From the NCBI GenBank assembly GCA_964034945.1, contig OZ035962.1, positions 80,745,942 to 80,809,941 on the forward strand: a stretch of 64,000 nt of DNA, given 5' to 3'. Positions within the stretch are counted from its first letter, which is position 1; each line of letters begins with the position of its first letter. Source of the DNA: Chrysopilus asiliformis. Taxonomy: Eukaryota > Arthropoda > Insecta > Diptera > Rhagionidae. A model generated the notes under the pieces. That model saw nothing but the letters and a program-made list of their open reading frames with translations. It made no database searches and had not been told where the DNA came from. Shown here piece after piece: positions 10,533 to 20,997 of this stretch. A program made the position numbers and the translations under genes.

Positions 10533-13262
10533 TATTTTCTTTTTTTGAAAAAAAGAATTTTTTAAACCGATGCGTTCATAAACCGAAGTTTTCATACAAC
10601 AAGTTTCCATTTTAAAGCTCCCTGAATGTAAGTAAATCACGACCAACGCGAGAGATGGTGCGTTCGCCTGGAATTTGTCTAAGTTGGGCTACGCTCGGCT
10701 TTAGCCACACGAATGAGCCAAACGCTCTCGCCCCTGTTACCCCTCCCACCCCTGTGCCTAAATAAGTTTAGTTCAGTGGTTGACTTCGGTTTTTTTACTT
10801 TCACACTGAAATAAATGGAGTAAAGGTTCTCAGCCTACTGCAGGACTATTTTAGCTAGTACCGGCTAAGTTTCCTTACATTACCTACAGATGGCATCTAC
10901 CAACTGGGTTAAGTTGGTAGTGGCATCTACCAGTGGGTTAAGGTGACAACAATTTGTTTTTTTTTTTTGCGCAAGTGAAGTTAGTCTACAATACGTTTGC
11001 CTCAGGCATTGCCACGATGAAAGAGACTTTAAATTTTAACAAGCCTATAAAAGGTGTACAATTTGTTCAGGACAGGGAAACATTACACTTGCACAAGGCA
11101 AACTAAAAAAATTGATGGAAAATAACTTGTGTAGGCCAAATGTCGACTTATACAGCCAAATGTTGGCCAAATGGAGGTGAACTTTGTTAGCCAGAGCATG
11201 AGAAAACTTCACTTGTTCAAAAAATCGAATCCAATTGGCCAACTTTTTGTCTGAGTTCACGTTACAAACTGAGTACAAAACGAACGAACAAATAAAAAAT
11301 TAATAAAAATCTGCAATAACAAAAATCCACAACAAAAACAAGCAATTTCCACATTAAATCAAAACATTTAATTAACAAATACTTTAATTTAGCATAATCT
11401 GTAGTAATGCTGTAAGAAATATCCATTAAATTGACCTAAAAGCCGGCAAAAATCGTGCATAAAACTGTCAAGTCATCTCGACAAACATAAATCAGTTTTT
11501 CGACGAGCTAAAAACCCATAATTTTATTCGCATAAGGATCTCAAGTACCCTCTCTTCATATTGTATATCATAAGCAATTTTACCATCGGCCAACGTATCG
11601 AAAAAACATAAGTTCGGCCCGTTATATCCGTACGCACTACCCCCGACCAGTCTATGATTTATGATGTACCAACCATATCGAGTACGATGACAATGGAAAA
11701 TCACTATATGTCATACTTCCTGTTGTCCTTTCATTCATCCTGTGAGCTCTTCTGTATTTCATCAAATCAAAAGTGCAAAAAAAGATGAAATCTTGGTGGA
11801 AAAACACAACAACAACAGCAAAAATCCTGTGGCGATAAAAAGGACCTCTCCGACTGAAACAATTAATTTTCGTCATAAATTTTCATCCTTCCGCTGGGAT
11901 GAGATGCACCCATAATGCGTACCATTAAAGTATTACCCCTTCCATAATTTTCAAATGAATAAAATTTAAGTACGTTGACGACCATACGAATTATTGTGTC
12001 AAGGACTTGACTAGGGATTTTTCTGAAACACTGACTCCCAATAAGGACTCCAAAATTGAACTACCAGCCATCTATGCTCCAAGTTCGCGGTTCGAGGATG
12101 AAAAGTGTGGTTTTTCCAGCAATTACGTAACATCACCCCAAAAATTCCAAAAAATAGGGTAATGCGGGTTTCAAATATGCGACAATATGAGGATAAAGGA
12201 CAGAGGCATTAGTGGTAACTCATCGGATAATTTGAATATCACTATTATTCCCGACTTTAAATTGGGACACTCGAGACTCGTGCTAAAGGACAAAATCCTT
12301 CTGCGTGTATTCCTCAAGTGCGGGATGGAAATTATCATATTTGACTGAATTTTCCTTTTCCCCCGTCTCACACTCAATGATTAATGATTTTTCGCAGTTT
12401 GCCAACCGGGGCTCAACTTTTTACGGTGATATCGTGAAAAATCTCTTTCTTTTATACACAGCAATGTGCCTTGACAATATGCTGCCACTTTTTCCTATTG
12501 CTATTTTATTATGCTGTTGTAAGTATTACAGTTACTGTGTTACAACATAATGCTTATAATATACGAATGAACGTTTTGTCAATGGCAGCCTATAGCCTGG
12601 CATCAAGGGGATCCGGCCCCTTTAGCCTAGGGGTGAATATAATATAAATTAATAATACCCACTCAGATTTTATACAACCGGCTAAAATGAGTGCAATGCG
12701 TTTGTAAAGCGATGATTTTCCACACCGATGTCTACTTATGCATTCATTTGTGTCAAAAAATCTTTCTTTTTTTTCAAACACTGTTTTTTTCCTCGTGTTT
12801 GTCGTATAAGTAATATTTCCCAAAACATAATTTCATTTGTGATCATCCACAACATAATCATAGTCATCGTCATTGCTACGGTCTCGATGAAATTTTCTCC
12901 GAATCATTGTTTGAGTGCTTTGTTGATGTTAACATAATTTTATTTATTGCCATTGCAACATAACGCCGGACAGCCCTCATTCGATTGTCTCTTGCATGGG
13001 GTGGAGGTGATGAGTTTTTCAAGGGTTCATATTTGAACAAATTAGTTATAATTTTTATAACTTTTATTGCTGTAATTGTTTACCAGATATTGTCTACTTG
13101 TCAGAATTATCAATTTATTTCTTTATTTTTCTGTAAGCACATTACAGCATTATCTGAATAATCATTGGAATAATTTTTATTGTAATTGAACGTTTTTTTT
13201 CTTTGTATAAATTGAGAAAAGCAATCGCCATTAAATTTGATTAATACTTTGTTTTTAATATA
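10533..13262. other. No gene recognised
   Basis: Near 10880-10950 the words TGGCATCTACCA and GGGTTAAG are duplicated in tandem. Several short open frames (for example 11492-11704 and 12305-12550) lack domains or splice context. I see no RNA gene. Confidence 0.4.
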
Positions 13263-13290
13263 CAGTCGCACCTCGACTTATCGAAATTCA
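13263..13290 (+). repeat. Possible lone pogo/Tigger-like terminal repeat
   Basis: CAGTCGCACCTCGACTTATC preceded by TA looks like a pogo/Tigger-type end. Compare the better-supported elements at 36215 and 44435. I found no matching right end, so it may be a truncated copy or chance. Confidence 0.3.
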
Positions 13291-13499
13291 ACTGTAATAT
13301 GTAAAACGAAATTACAAATCTTGAAAAACTCTCAACTAAAAACAAATCCTTAAAAAAATTAAAACACGTATTTGTCGTTGGATTTGTGTAGCAAGGCTGT
13401 CCCGAGGCATACCAGATTTAAATTTACTCCAATGATTATACTATTATTTTATCCTTTTTAAATGTTGAAATTCACCCATGATCGAAATCCATGTAAAAC

Positions 13500-13600
13500 T
13501 GTAGATGCGAAACAGGGAAGAAATTGTTATAAAACCTCAATTGAGGAGGCCCAGGCTCTTCGAGAGCTGTAGCACCGAGGACAATGATGATCCTTTTGTA
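13500..13600 (+). pseudogene. Family K fragment, possibly ex-coding
   Basis: This segment is repeated in reverse at 63880-64000. In the aligned frame both copies read REEIV(I/M)KPQL followed by RPRLFESCS and an acidic ED-rich stretch. Several differences between copies are at third codon positions (for example CTC/CTA, AGC/AGT, GAC/GAT), which suggests both derive from a coding sequence. I cannot name the protein. It is probably a fragment of a mobile-element protein. Confidence 0.4.
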
Positions 13601-14226
13601 TTTTTTTTTATTTCGGGTTTTTTTTTTAAACTTTTAGGGATTTCTTGTAGTCGGGAGTTTTTTTTAATTTTTAATTTCGACTTCCACTCATCCCATTAAA
13701 TTAAAATTTTGCACACATACGTAAGTACCATGACGATACAATATTTTTATTACTTCGTCCTTGTAAGGATACCGGAAGGTTCTGTACGAATAACATGATT
13801 ATCTTTTTCCCCAAATTTTCCTTGAAAAATCTCATCTGGGAATTTTTGGGTCTTTGTATCCGATTCTGTCATTAATAACTCTGTAAGGATAACGAAAGAT
13901 CCTATCAGGATAAAATGATTATCCTTCTACTTAAATTTCCCGGAAAAAATCTGGGATTTTTCGGGATTGGTGAATTCGATTCTAACGTTAATAATTCTGT
14001 AAGGATAACGGCAGGTACTGTAAGGACAACCTCATTATACTTTCGTTCAAGTTTTCCGAAACAAATCTGGGGTTTTTGGATTGCTGAATTCGATTCTGGA
14101 GGTAAAAATTATGTAAAGATATCTCAGCGGCATCAAAGATATAAATATAATCTAAAAAGTATAAACAAACGTGGCGAAAGACAGACGTTATTTTCGATTT
14201 TTAGTAACACTAATCAAATACACAAT

Positions 14227-15146
14227 CACCCTTGTTCTGAAATACGGCGTTACGTTAGTTTGCTCGATATTTACTCGATCAGCACTCGATATCCCATTTT
14301 CGGTGTTCTGAAATACGCAACGTTTCGTTTGAGTTCAACGCGGAGTAACGCCTCGCAACGTATTCGATTTTCGTTGTTCTGAGATTCGCCGGGAGCTGAT
14401 ATTTGAGGTTAAATTGCTCACTTCAGTTTTCTCGCGTTTGGTGGATATTTCAGGCAGTTTTAGGGCTTCTTTTGCGATCAATTAAAATGTTAGTAGAAAA
14501 TAATGGAAATATATATTTAAGTATGAAATTACAAGTTTATTTGTCAAATAGGAGTGGAAATAAAAATTCAACAAATACTGCCCAATTCAACTATTTAATT
14601 GATGTAATGAAGGAGCACCCTGATATAGCGAGGGGCTACTCACGAAGACCAGTGGCAGAGGTTCAGGCTATCTGGCAATCGATATCAGATAAATTATCCA
14701 GCTTGGGACCACCAAAAAAAGATTTCCTCAGAATATATAAAAATGATGTTTTGCTCAGCCGAAAATCCTTCCTAAAGCTAGGAAAAAAATTTATATGAAT
14801 TGAAAGTTACACTTTTTCTATGTACTCACACTCCTTCAGATAAATTCATGACGTTCGAAGAACTTCTCGGAAAAATTCTTTGCTCCCGCAAGGAGTTTAT
14901 CTCCTCCTGCCTCAATAATAAATAAATTGGCACCGTGAAATCCATGTTTTACTTTCAAAACTTGCACTGAAATGGCTATCAACCCAGATACAAACATAAT
15001 CAGCTGATTTTTGACACTTCGTTTGCATGCGATGTTTGCCGTATTTTTAAACAGCAAACGCCGTTTTTCAGAACACCGATCGCGTAGCGAATCGAATCGA
15101 ATGCGTTACGTTTAGCGGGCTAACGCCGTATCTCAGAACAAGGGTG
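14227..15146. mobile_element. PIF/Harbinger-like non-autonomous element
   Basis: The inverted ends CACCCTTGTTCTGA(A/G)ATACG and complement are flanked by AAT on both sides (14224-14226 and 15147-15149), a three-base duplication as in PIF/Harbinger. Subterminal words such as GTTCTGAAATACG and GTTCTGAGATTCG recur inside. It carries a Myb/SANT-like reading frame but no DDE transposase, so it is half of the usual two-gene arrangement. Confidence 0.7.
14487..14798 (+). CDS. Myb/SANT-like DNA-binding protein fragment of a Harbinger-type element
   Basis: This frame is open from 14403. I place the start at the internal ATG at 14487, giving about 103 residues. The stretch FNYLIDVMKEHPDIARGYSR, then AIWQSISDKLSSLGPPKKDF, has the pattern of the trihelix Myb/SANT-like domain (Myb_DNA-bind_5, zeste-like) found as the accessory protein of Harbinger transposons in animals. 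That protein binds element DNA and helps the transposase. The expected tryptophan-rich third helix after GPPKKDFLR is replaced by an unrelated tail, so the protein is probably truncated by a frameshift or point changes. It lies wholly inside the 14227-15146 element, and no transposase gene is present. It may be a relic, or a helper acting together with a transposase elsewhere. Domain call moderately sure; function inferred. Confidence 0.5.
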   Translation: MLVENNGNIYLSMKLQVYLSNRSGNKNSTNTAQFNYLIDVMKEHPDIARGYSRRPVAEVQAIWQSISDKLSSLGPPKKDFLRIYKNDVLLSRKSFLKLGKKFI

Positions 15147-15320
15147 AATAACTAAAAAGATTAAAATAACAAAAAAAAATCGAAAAAAAAATAAAAAAAA
15201 GTTTTTATTTAATTATTTTTATTTTTTTTTATTGATTAATTTTCTTAAACTATTTAAAAAAAATTCTTTTGTTTTTTTCAATCCGATCTACTAAAATCGA
15301 TTAATGATGCGAAAAAATAT

Positions 15321-15787
15321 CCGCTATAAAAACATTATTGAGCAATTTAAAAAATATCTGTGCGAAAACCATAAGATGTAACTTGAGTTTAAAAACTCTT
15401 TATGAAATTAAATTTTAAAAAAATCAAGAAAAAAAAAGTATTGTGTTTTTTAGTGGAATGAACTTTTGGGGTTCTCGAAACCTCAAAGCCTTCTCCTTCC
15501 CCCTTACTTTTCGGAATCTTATCACTAGATATTAGACTTGATCGAAAGAACACTTTTTGTGCAATTTCCCAAAAAAGAAGAGTATAATTTTGAACCATAT
15601 TGTGACAAATTGCTTGCGATGGCGCGGACATCTTTAGTTATGTTTGCAATAGGAATTCCCATCCCCTCTGGCCCCCTCATCAGATATCTCGTAAATTAGT
15701 CATCAGATTTTTATTGCGTTTCTTCCATTGGATAGAATAGTCTTTAGAGAGCATAACAACTAGACCTTCTCCCCACTTCGTTCATCT
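15321..15787. other. No gene recognised
   Basis: AT-rich at first, then mixed sequence leading into the pyrimidine array. Nothing bounded. Confidence 0.4.
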
Positions 15788-16032
15788 TACTTCCCCCTTC
15801 CTTCCCTCTTCCTTCCCGCTTCCTTTCCCCTTCCTTCCCTCTTCCTTCCCGCTTCCTTTCCCCTTCCTTCCCCCTTCCTTCCCCCTTCCTTCCCCCCTTC
15901 GTTCCCCCTTCCTTGCCCCTTCCTTCCCCCTTCCTTGCCCCTTCCTTCCACCTTCCTTCCCCCTTCCTTCCCCCTTCCTTCCCCCTTCCCTCCCCCTTCC
16001 ATCACCCTTCCTTCCCCCTTCCTTCCTCCTTT
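15788..16032. repeat. Pyrimidine-rich (CCTTCC)n-type array
   Basis: About 245 bp almost purely of C and T on the plus strand, in imperfect units such as CTTCCTTCCCC. The minus strand gives long GRKGEGRKEGG-type frames that follow from the repeat. A tract like this can adopt triplex (H-DNA) structure. Confidence 0.9.
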
Positions 16033-16099
16033 CTGACCAACAGCCCAACAACGAGCTCTCAAATTACTACAAATACCATGGCGAGTTTTTGGGGGACAC

Positions 16100-16617
16100 A
16101 CGAGGGTAAGATTGGTGATATTTTCAAGGACCTTCGAAAGCACTGGGATCTGTAATCGTGCGGCAGCATATCTGGCTTCGAAAAGCTGAATACAATGGAC
16201 AAAGATAAAATTCGCAGAGAATGTTAAAATTCGCTAAAACGCGCTACAAAATTCGCGTACAGCAGTTTTCCCGTGATCTTCGCTTGCAGAGGCTGTACTT
16301 TGATGGAATAAAAGACACGACTAAGGCACTTGGCACACCGAATGCGAATTCGCACCGCATTGCGAAAAAGTTCAAGTTTACCACGCGATCTTATATCATA
16401 TGTCATCTACATGAGCTCTGATTTTGTATTACATAACAATGCGGTCTCCCCAAAATTTCAGTCTCTGCTAAATTAGAACTCATGTAGATTACATACAATA
16501 TAAGATCGTTGGGTAAGTTTGAACTTTTTCGCTATGCGATGCGAATTCGCATTCGGTGTGCCAAGTGCCTAAAGACCCAAGAACAGGACGAGGAGTTTCA
16601 AAATCTGAAGGTGATAT
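16100..16617 (+). pseudogene. Decayed coding remnant split by a MITE
   Basis: The flanks of the 16325-16569 MITE read as one frame when the MITE and one copy of its TAA duplication are ignored: LRLQRLYFDGIKDTTK before it and a lysine/glycine-rich continuation after it. Upstream pieces (NRAAAYLASK near 16156 and MDKDKIRRE near 16198) look like the same protein in shifted frames with a stop between. The YFDG.KD core resembles a family of uncharacterised multi-copy arthropod proteins that I cannot name with certainty. The copy is dead: several frames, an internal stop and an insertion. Origin from a mobile element is an inference. Confidence 0.4.
16325..16569. mobile_element. Harbinger-like palindromic MITE
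   Basis: A 245-bp element made of two arms of about 100 bp. It starts GGCACTTGGCACACCGAATG and ends in the complement. TAA flanks both sides (16322-16324 and 16570-16572), matching the TWA target preference of PIF/Harbinger. Non-coding. Confidence 0.85.
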
Positions 16618-18607
16618 GAAGGTTCCCATAAAAATTGCACTACCGTTGATTACGTAATTTGAATATCCTATTTATTTACAATAATATATTGACATCATAA
16701 ATTGATGAATACAAATTGTGTATAATTAAAAATTGCTTTTTGAAAATTAAGGAAAAAGATTTACCACAAAAAAACACCACTTTCCAGTGTTGGCTCAACG
16801 TTTACTATAGATTAATGTCCTTTAAATAACCACTTAAAACGTATGAATAAAATTTATTATAATAGCTTTTATATGTTCTGAAAGGATAGAACTCTTTCTT
16901 CTAAAAAAAATCCCACTAGAACGAATTTAAAGCACACGTCATACATTTTGAATTCAGTTAAGTAAAAGAGGATTTAAAGAGGTCAAATATAAACAAAAAC
17001 ACATGCTCAATTCAAATAATAAAAAAAAATCACCACGCAATATAGTATCAATCAGGATCGTTTCATTGTACTTGAGTTAAATTGAGATCATCAGAAGAGC
17101 ACCTCTTCAATGGTTAAATCCTGGTCCGCCACTATTATTAAAAAGGACTAAAATAGCTGCAACTATAAAATCGGAAGCCCTTCAAACAATTCCTTCCGAT
17201 CCCATCAAATCTATGAATGGTAGAAAAAAAACAACGGAAAGAACCAATGCCGCAATATTGCTTCAAGTGCACCGATCTCACATTATTCGTACGAATGTAT
17301 CCGTTTTTGTCCCGCACGACAGGATCAAGGACCATCAATGGCCGGGACCCATTTAGGGAATTTTTTTAATAATTGAGATCTTTTTTTTTTGTCTAACAAA
17401 ATGAATGAATGCGATATGCTTATACATAAAACATTATTGTAGCAAATTTTTATTCGCAGCATTGTTGAAATAGATAAACACTACACAACAGAAATTGAAA
17501 AAAAAATCATAAAACCCCTCCTCGAGGACCTCTTATGCAAGCAACACGGCGAATGCAAAAAGGACTCACATCGACTTGAATTTTCCATAATAAAATTGGG
17601 TGTGTGCGCAGTTGTTCGATATTTAGTACGCGTTTTTTTAATGAAATCCTGCGAAGCGTACGCGATACAATACGCATCCTTTACGTCTATTTTTGTTGTA
17701 CAGATAACCCTCAATTGGAACAATGTGATGAGATAAAAATTAGATTTAAACTATCCCTTGTAAAGTACCTACTCGCATTTGATTCACAATTTCTGCCAGT
17801 TGTGAAAAAAAAACAATTTAATTCCACAGGCTAGGGAAGTAAAAATATATATACTTTTCATCCGTAGGATCAGTTTTTCGTACGTGGAGGATACACGTTA
17901 TTCCATTGCAAACAAAAGCTGAATACGAATTTGTAAGGCAGTCCGGATGATTTAACTTTTAAACACCGAATTTTATAAATCGTACATTGTAATAAATTTC
18001 ACATCGAATTAGGATTAGTTGTTTTATGAAATCATTTGTTATGTGGAAATGAAATTTATTAAGTCGATGATCATTTGCTAAACGATGAAGTAAGATCTTT
18101 AAAATTCTTGTGTTTTAAATATTTTGCAGGTGTTTCCCGAATACTGCTTTGACGGCGCAGATGGCTGATTTGCTTAGAATTTTAAAGAGAAAACATTTTT
18201 GGTTTCGAAGAAAAAAATTCTGGTGGCCACATAACTCTATAGCTGGATGACTACCAATAAAGCTATTGTTCTATTCGATTAAGCTAAATTTTTGGCTATA
18301 TAATTCAGAAGAAAACGGAAAAACTTTTCGCAAACCATTTAAGGTTTGAGTATCTTGCCAGAGCCGAAACTTTTCATTTAAATTTTCCCCATTAACATTT
18401 TCCCTATTATTTGTCTGTATGTTCGCTTATAAAACTAGGTGTAATGGACCAATTTAGATAAAATTTTGTAGTAATCTTGTAAGTAATACGGAAGTTGTTC
18501 TAGGCTATGCGAGAACCAAGGCTCCTCTTGTTTATTCCCGTCTTCGGAAACATTCAAGAAATCTGGGAGGGTGTTTTCTCCACATTATAATCTACTTTAC
18601 TCTTTTT
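16618..18607. other. No gene recognised
   Basis: AT-rich sequence with short frames and no bounded repeat that I can define. Confidence 0.4.
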
Positions 18608-18894
18608 CAGGGATGGCAAACGAAAAAAAAATCGTAACATTATACATTTCGTTATGTAACGAAATTCAAATTTTATATCGTTTTGTAACGATAAAAAATT
18701 TCATTTCGTTACGTTATAACGGTATAATTTCGTTATTTAAACTGAAAACTAAAAAAAAGTAATTCAGTTCAGGTTCCATAAAAATAAATTCTATAAAAAT
18801 ATTAATAAAACTTAACATAAAAATACCAATAAAAACAGAAAAACTAAAATAGTGATTTTTCAGTTAAAAAATCAATAAAAAAAACTTATTAAAA

Positions 18895-19480
18895 AACATA
18901 ACAAAAGCTATAATTGCCAATCTGGAAATTATTAAAACCCGTATGGTGATATTCGTATCAAAATTCGAACAGTTATACCAAAATTCCACTTTGAAGTCAA
19001 ACTTTCCAATAAGATTTTTTAAAATTTATTTCAATCGGATTTTGATGTATGGTAGTTTTATGTAGAATAATGTCCTGAATAACTTTTGTTCTTGGACTTT
19101 TTTGATAAGATGCACCGTTTTTGAGATATTCGCAAAAAAAGTTTTCGTTCGTATGGGGGGTACCCCCCCTAATGGTCCATTTTTGCCGATTAACGAACTT
19201 AGCCTCGCATTTTACGAAAAACGGATCCACGCAAAATTTCAAGTCTCTAGCTCAATCCGTGCGCCTGCAATCCGCGCCACAGACAGACGGACGGACAGAC
19301 AGACGGACGGACAGACAGACACACAGACACGCAGACAGCCGGACGGACATGCAAAATTCAATTTTTTTTATCATTCTAAACACACTGGTGTAATTCATTT
19401 TTTTGCGCGATGACGGGATCTTGACGTTACAAACGGTAAGGCAAAGTTAGTATACCCTTTGGTTTCACCACACGGGTATA
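18895..19480 (+). repeat. Family A-like dispersed repeat with GACAGACGGAC tail
   Basis: It is almost co-linear with 44540-44930: AACATAACAAAAGCTATAAT, then TTCCACTTTGAAGTCAAACT, CGGATTTTGATGTATG, a CGTTTT(C/T)GAGATATT word, TTTCAAGTCTCTAGCTCAAT and a run of GACAGACGGACG. No protein is encoded; frames at 19102-19413 are driven by the repeat. Confidence 0.6.
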
Positions 19481-19884
19481 AAAATCGTACCAAAGTTTTG
19501 TTCATTTATAATCAGTTTGCCCAACAAAGACGACATTTTTTGTGTCAATATCAAAGATAGTGAATTTTAGGCTATTTTGACGTCGTTGATTCTGAGTCGG
19601 AGTTTGCTTTCTCCAGATTCACTCTACTTCTGGAGATACCAAAAAAAAAATATTTTCGGTGACAAAAAAGTTGCTTAAAAGATTTTCTTCTTCGTATCTC
19701 CATAAATAGAGTGAATCTGGTCAAAACAAAGTCCGATTTAGAATCAAAATATATATTATTAAAAACACTACCCTAATATTTTTAATTATATTTTATGCAG
19801 GTGGTAGGTCCGTGGGTTTACACTTGATGAACTTTACACAAAAAAAAATAATAAAAAATAAAATAAATCAAAAATAAATGAATA

Positions 19885-20801
19885 CCGTAAACTGGGGTGG
19901 CTTCATGTAACTTATTTTCGATCGACTAATTGGTCGAAGGAAATCTTTCGTCGACCAAAACTGATTAAACAGGATGACACTCACTCTGGTGCACAGCATA
20001 TAAGAGTCTTTTCTGGGTAATTTAGGGTCGCTGAATCCGAATCTGACAGTGGTTTGGCTGTACCAGCTCTACTTTTTCCGATATGGTGAGTAACTCATAA
20101 ATGTTTATAATCTGGAAATCAACAATTATTTTTTCCTTCATATCTGAAAAAGTAAAGCTGGTACAGCCAAACCACTGCCAGATTTGGATTCAGCGACCCC
20201 AAATTACCCAGAAAAGACTCTTATATCCTGTGCACCAGAGTGAGTGTCCTCCTGTTTAATCAGTTTTGGTCGACGAAAGATTTCCTTCGACCAATTAGTC
20301 GATCGAAAATAAGTTACATGAAGCCACCCCTGAGGTGACTTTGGCCAAAAAAACATGTCTTAATAATTTTTCGACTAATTTTTTTCTTTGTACGTAAGTA
20401 CCAAATAGTTTTTTGTATTTATTTTCTTTGTTAGACCTTTCTAAACGTTAATTGCGGAAAATATTAATAACATTTTATGTTCCGCTCTTTGCAGAACTTG
20501 TTTTTCGCTTAGGCCAAAGCCACCCAGTGGTTGGGGTAACTTTGTCCCATAGTATGTTTTTCTTAGAAAGAAATTTTCACCCCTTGAATCAATAGTGTAC
20601 GTTTCATTTTCAACTAATAATACTACATGCACTGTGACTCACACGATTTTGCGCGGCAAGCAATTACCGGTATTTATTTGAGAACGAATTACTACAACGA
20701 AGAGACTAGTAAAAAATAAAAACCTGTAATATGAGAAATGTAGGCCATATTGGGATGACAAACTTTTTTGTGAGTTGGGCCAAAGTCACCTCGTTTTACG
20801 G
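19885..20801. mobile_element. Family C MITE, copy 2, interrupted
   Basis: The ends CCGTAAACTG and CGTTTTACGG are flanked by TA at 19883-19884 and 20802-20803. The body from 20331 to 20801 is the reverse of 3252-3756. The left terminal repeat is split by the foldback at 19895-20329. It sits inside the hAT-like element. Confidence 0.75.
19895..20329. repeat. Foldback element, arms of about 190 bp
   Basis: The left arm begins GGGTGGCTTCATGTAACTTA and the right arm is its close complement, ending GCCACCC. The arms stay alike through GGTCGAAGGAAATCTTTCGT and GTACAGCCAAACCACTG, with only about 45 bp unpaired in the centre. CTG on each side may be the target duplication. It disrupts the end of a family C MITE, so it is the younger insertion. 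Confidence 0.8.
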
Positions 20802-20997
20802 TAACGAAAAAACGAAATCTTTTTTCGGTTTTCGTTACGTTTTTCGTTATTGTAACGGAATTAAATTTCTACTTGTATAACGTTATAACGCAATTTTGAG
20901 GAAAAAAAGGGGAAACTCGTTATTTCGTTTTGTTATTTCCCTCTGTTATTTCGTTTCGTTATTTGGTTTCGTTATTTCGTTACGTTTCCCATCCCAG

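Larger units (their letters stand above)
13690..15320 (-). mobile_element. Family B copy in reverse, split by a Harbinger-like element
   Basis: On the minus strand this copy shows the familiar order: body units with TTATCCTTACAG near 13780-14020, the CCAGAT block and the GGCGAAAG word. It is interrupted at 14227-15146 by the Harbinger-like element, and the remainder continues after 15147 as A/T-rich sequence. Confidence 0.55.
18608..20997. mobile_element. Family H, hAT-like element with nested insertions
   Basis: The ends are CAGGGATGGCAAACG and CGTTTCCCATCCCAG, inverted repeats with one internal mismatch. CTTTTT lies immediately outside both ends (18602-18607 and 20998-21003). CAGGG-type ends suggest the hAT superfamily, though I cannot read a clean 8-bp duplication. 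The own sequence is short and full of TAACGAAAT / ATTTCGTTA words. Most of the 2.4 kb is inserted DNA: family A-like sequence (18895-19480) and a family C MITE (19885-20801). A partial relative is at 38319-38985. Confidence 0.6.

Noticed and set aside
15782..16143. Glycine/lysine/arginine-rich frames
   Set aside because: Translation of a pyrimidine-rich simple repeat.
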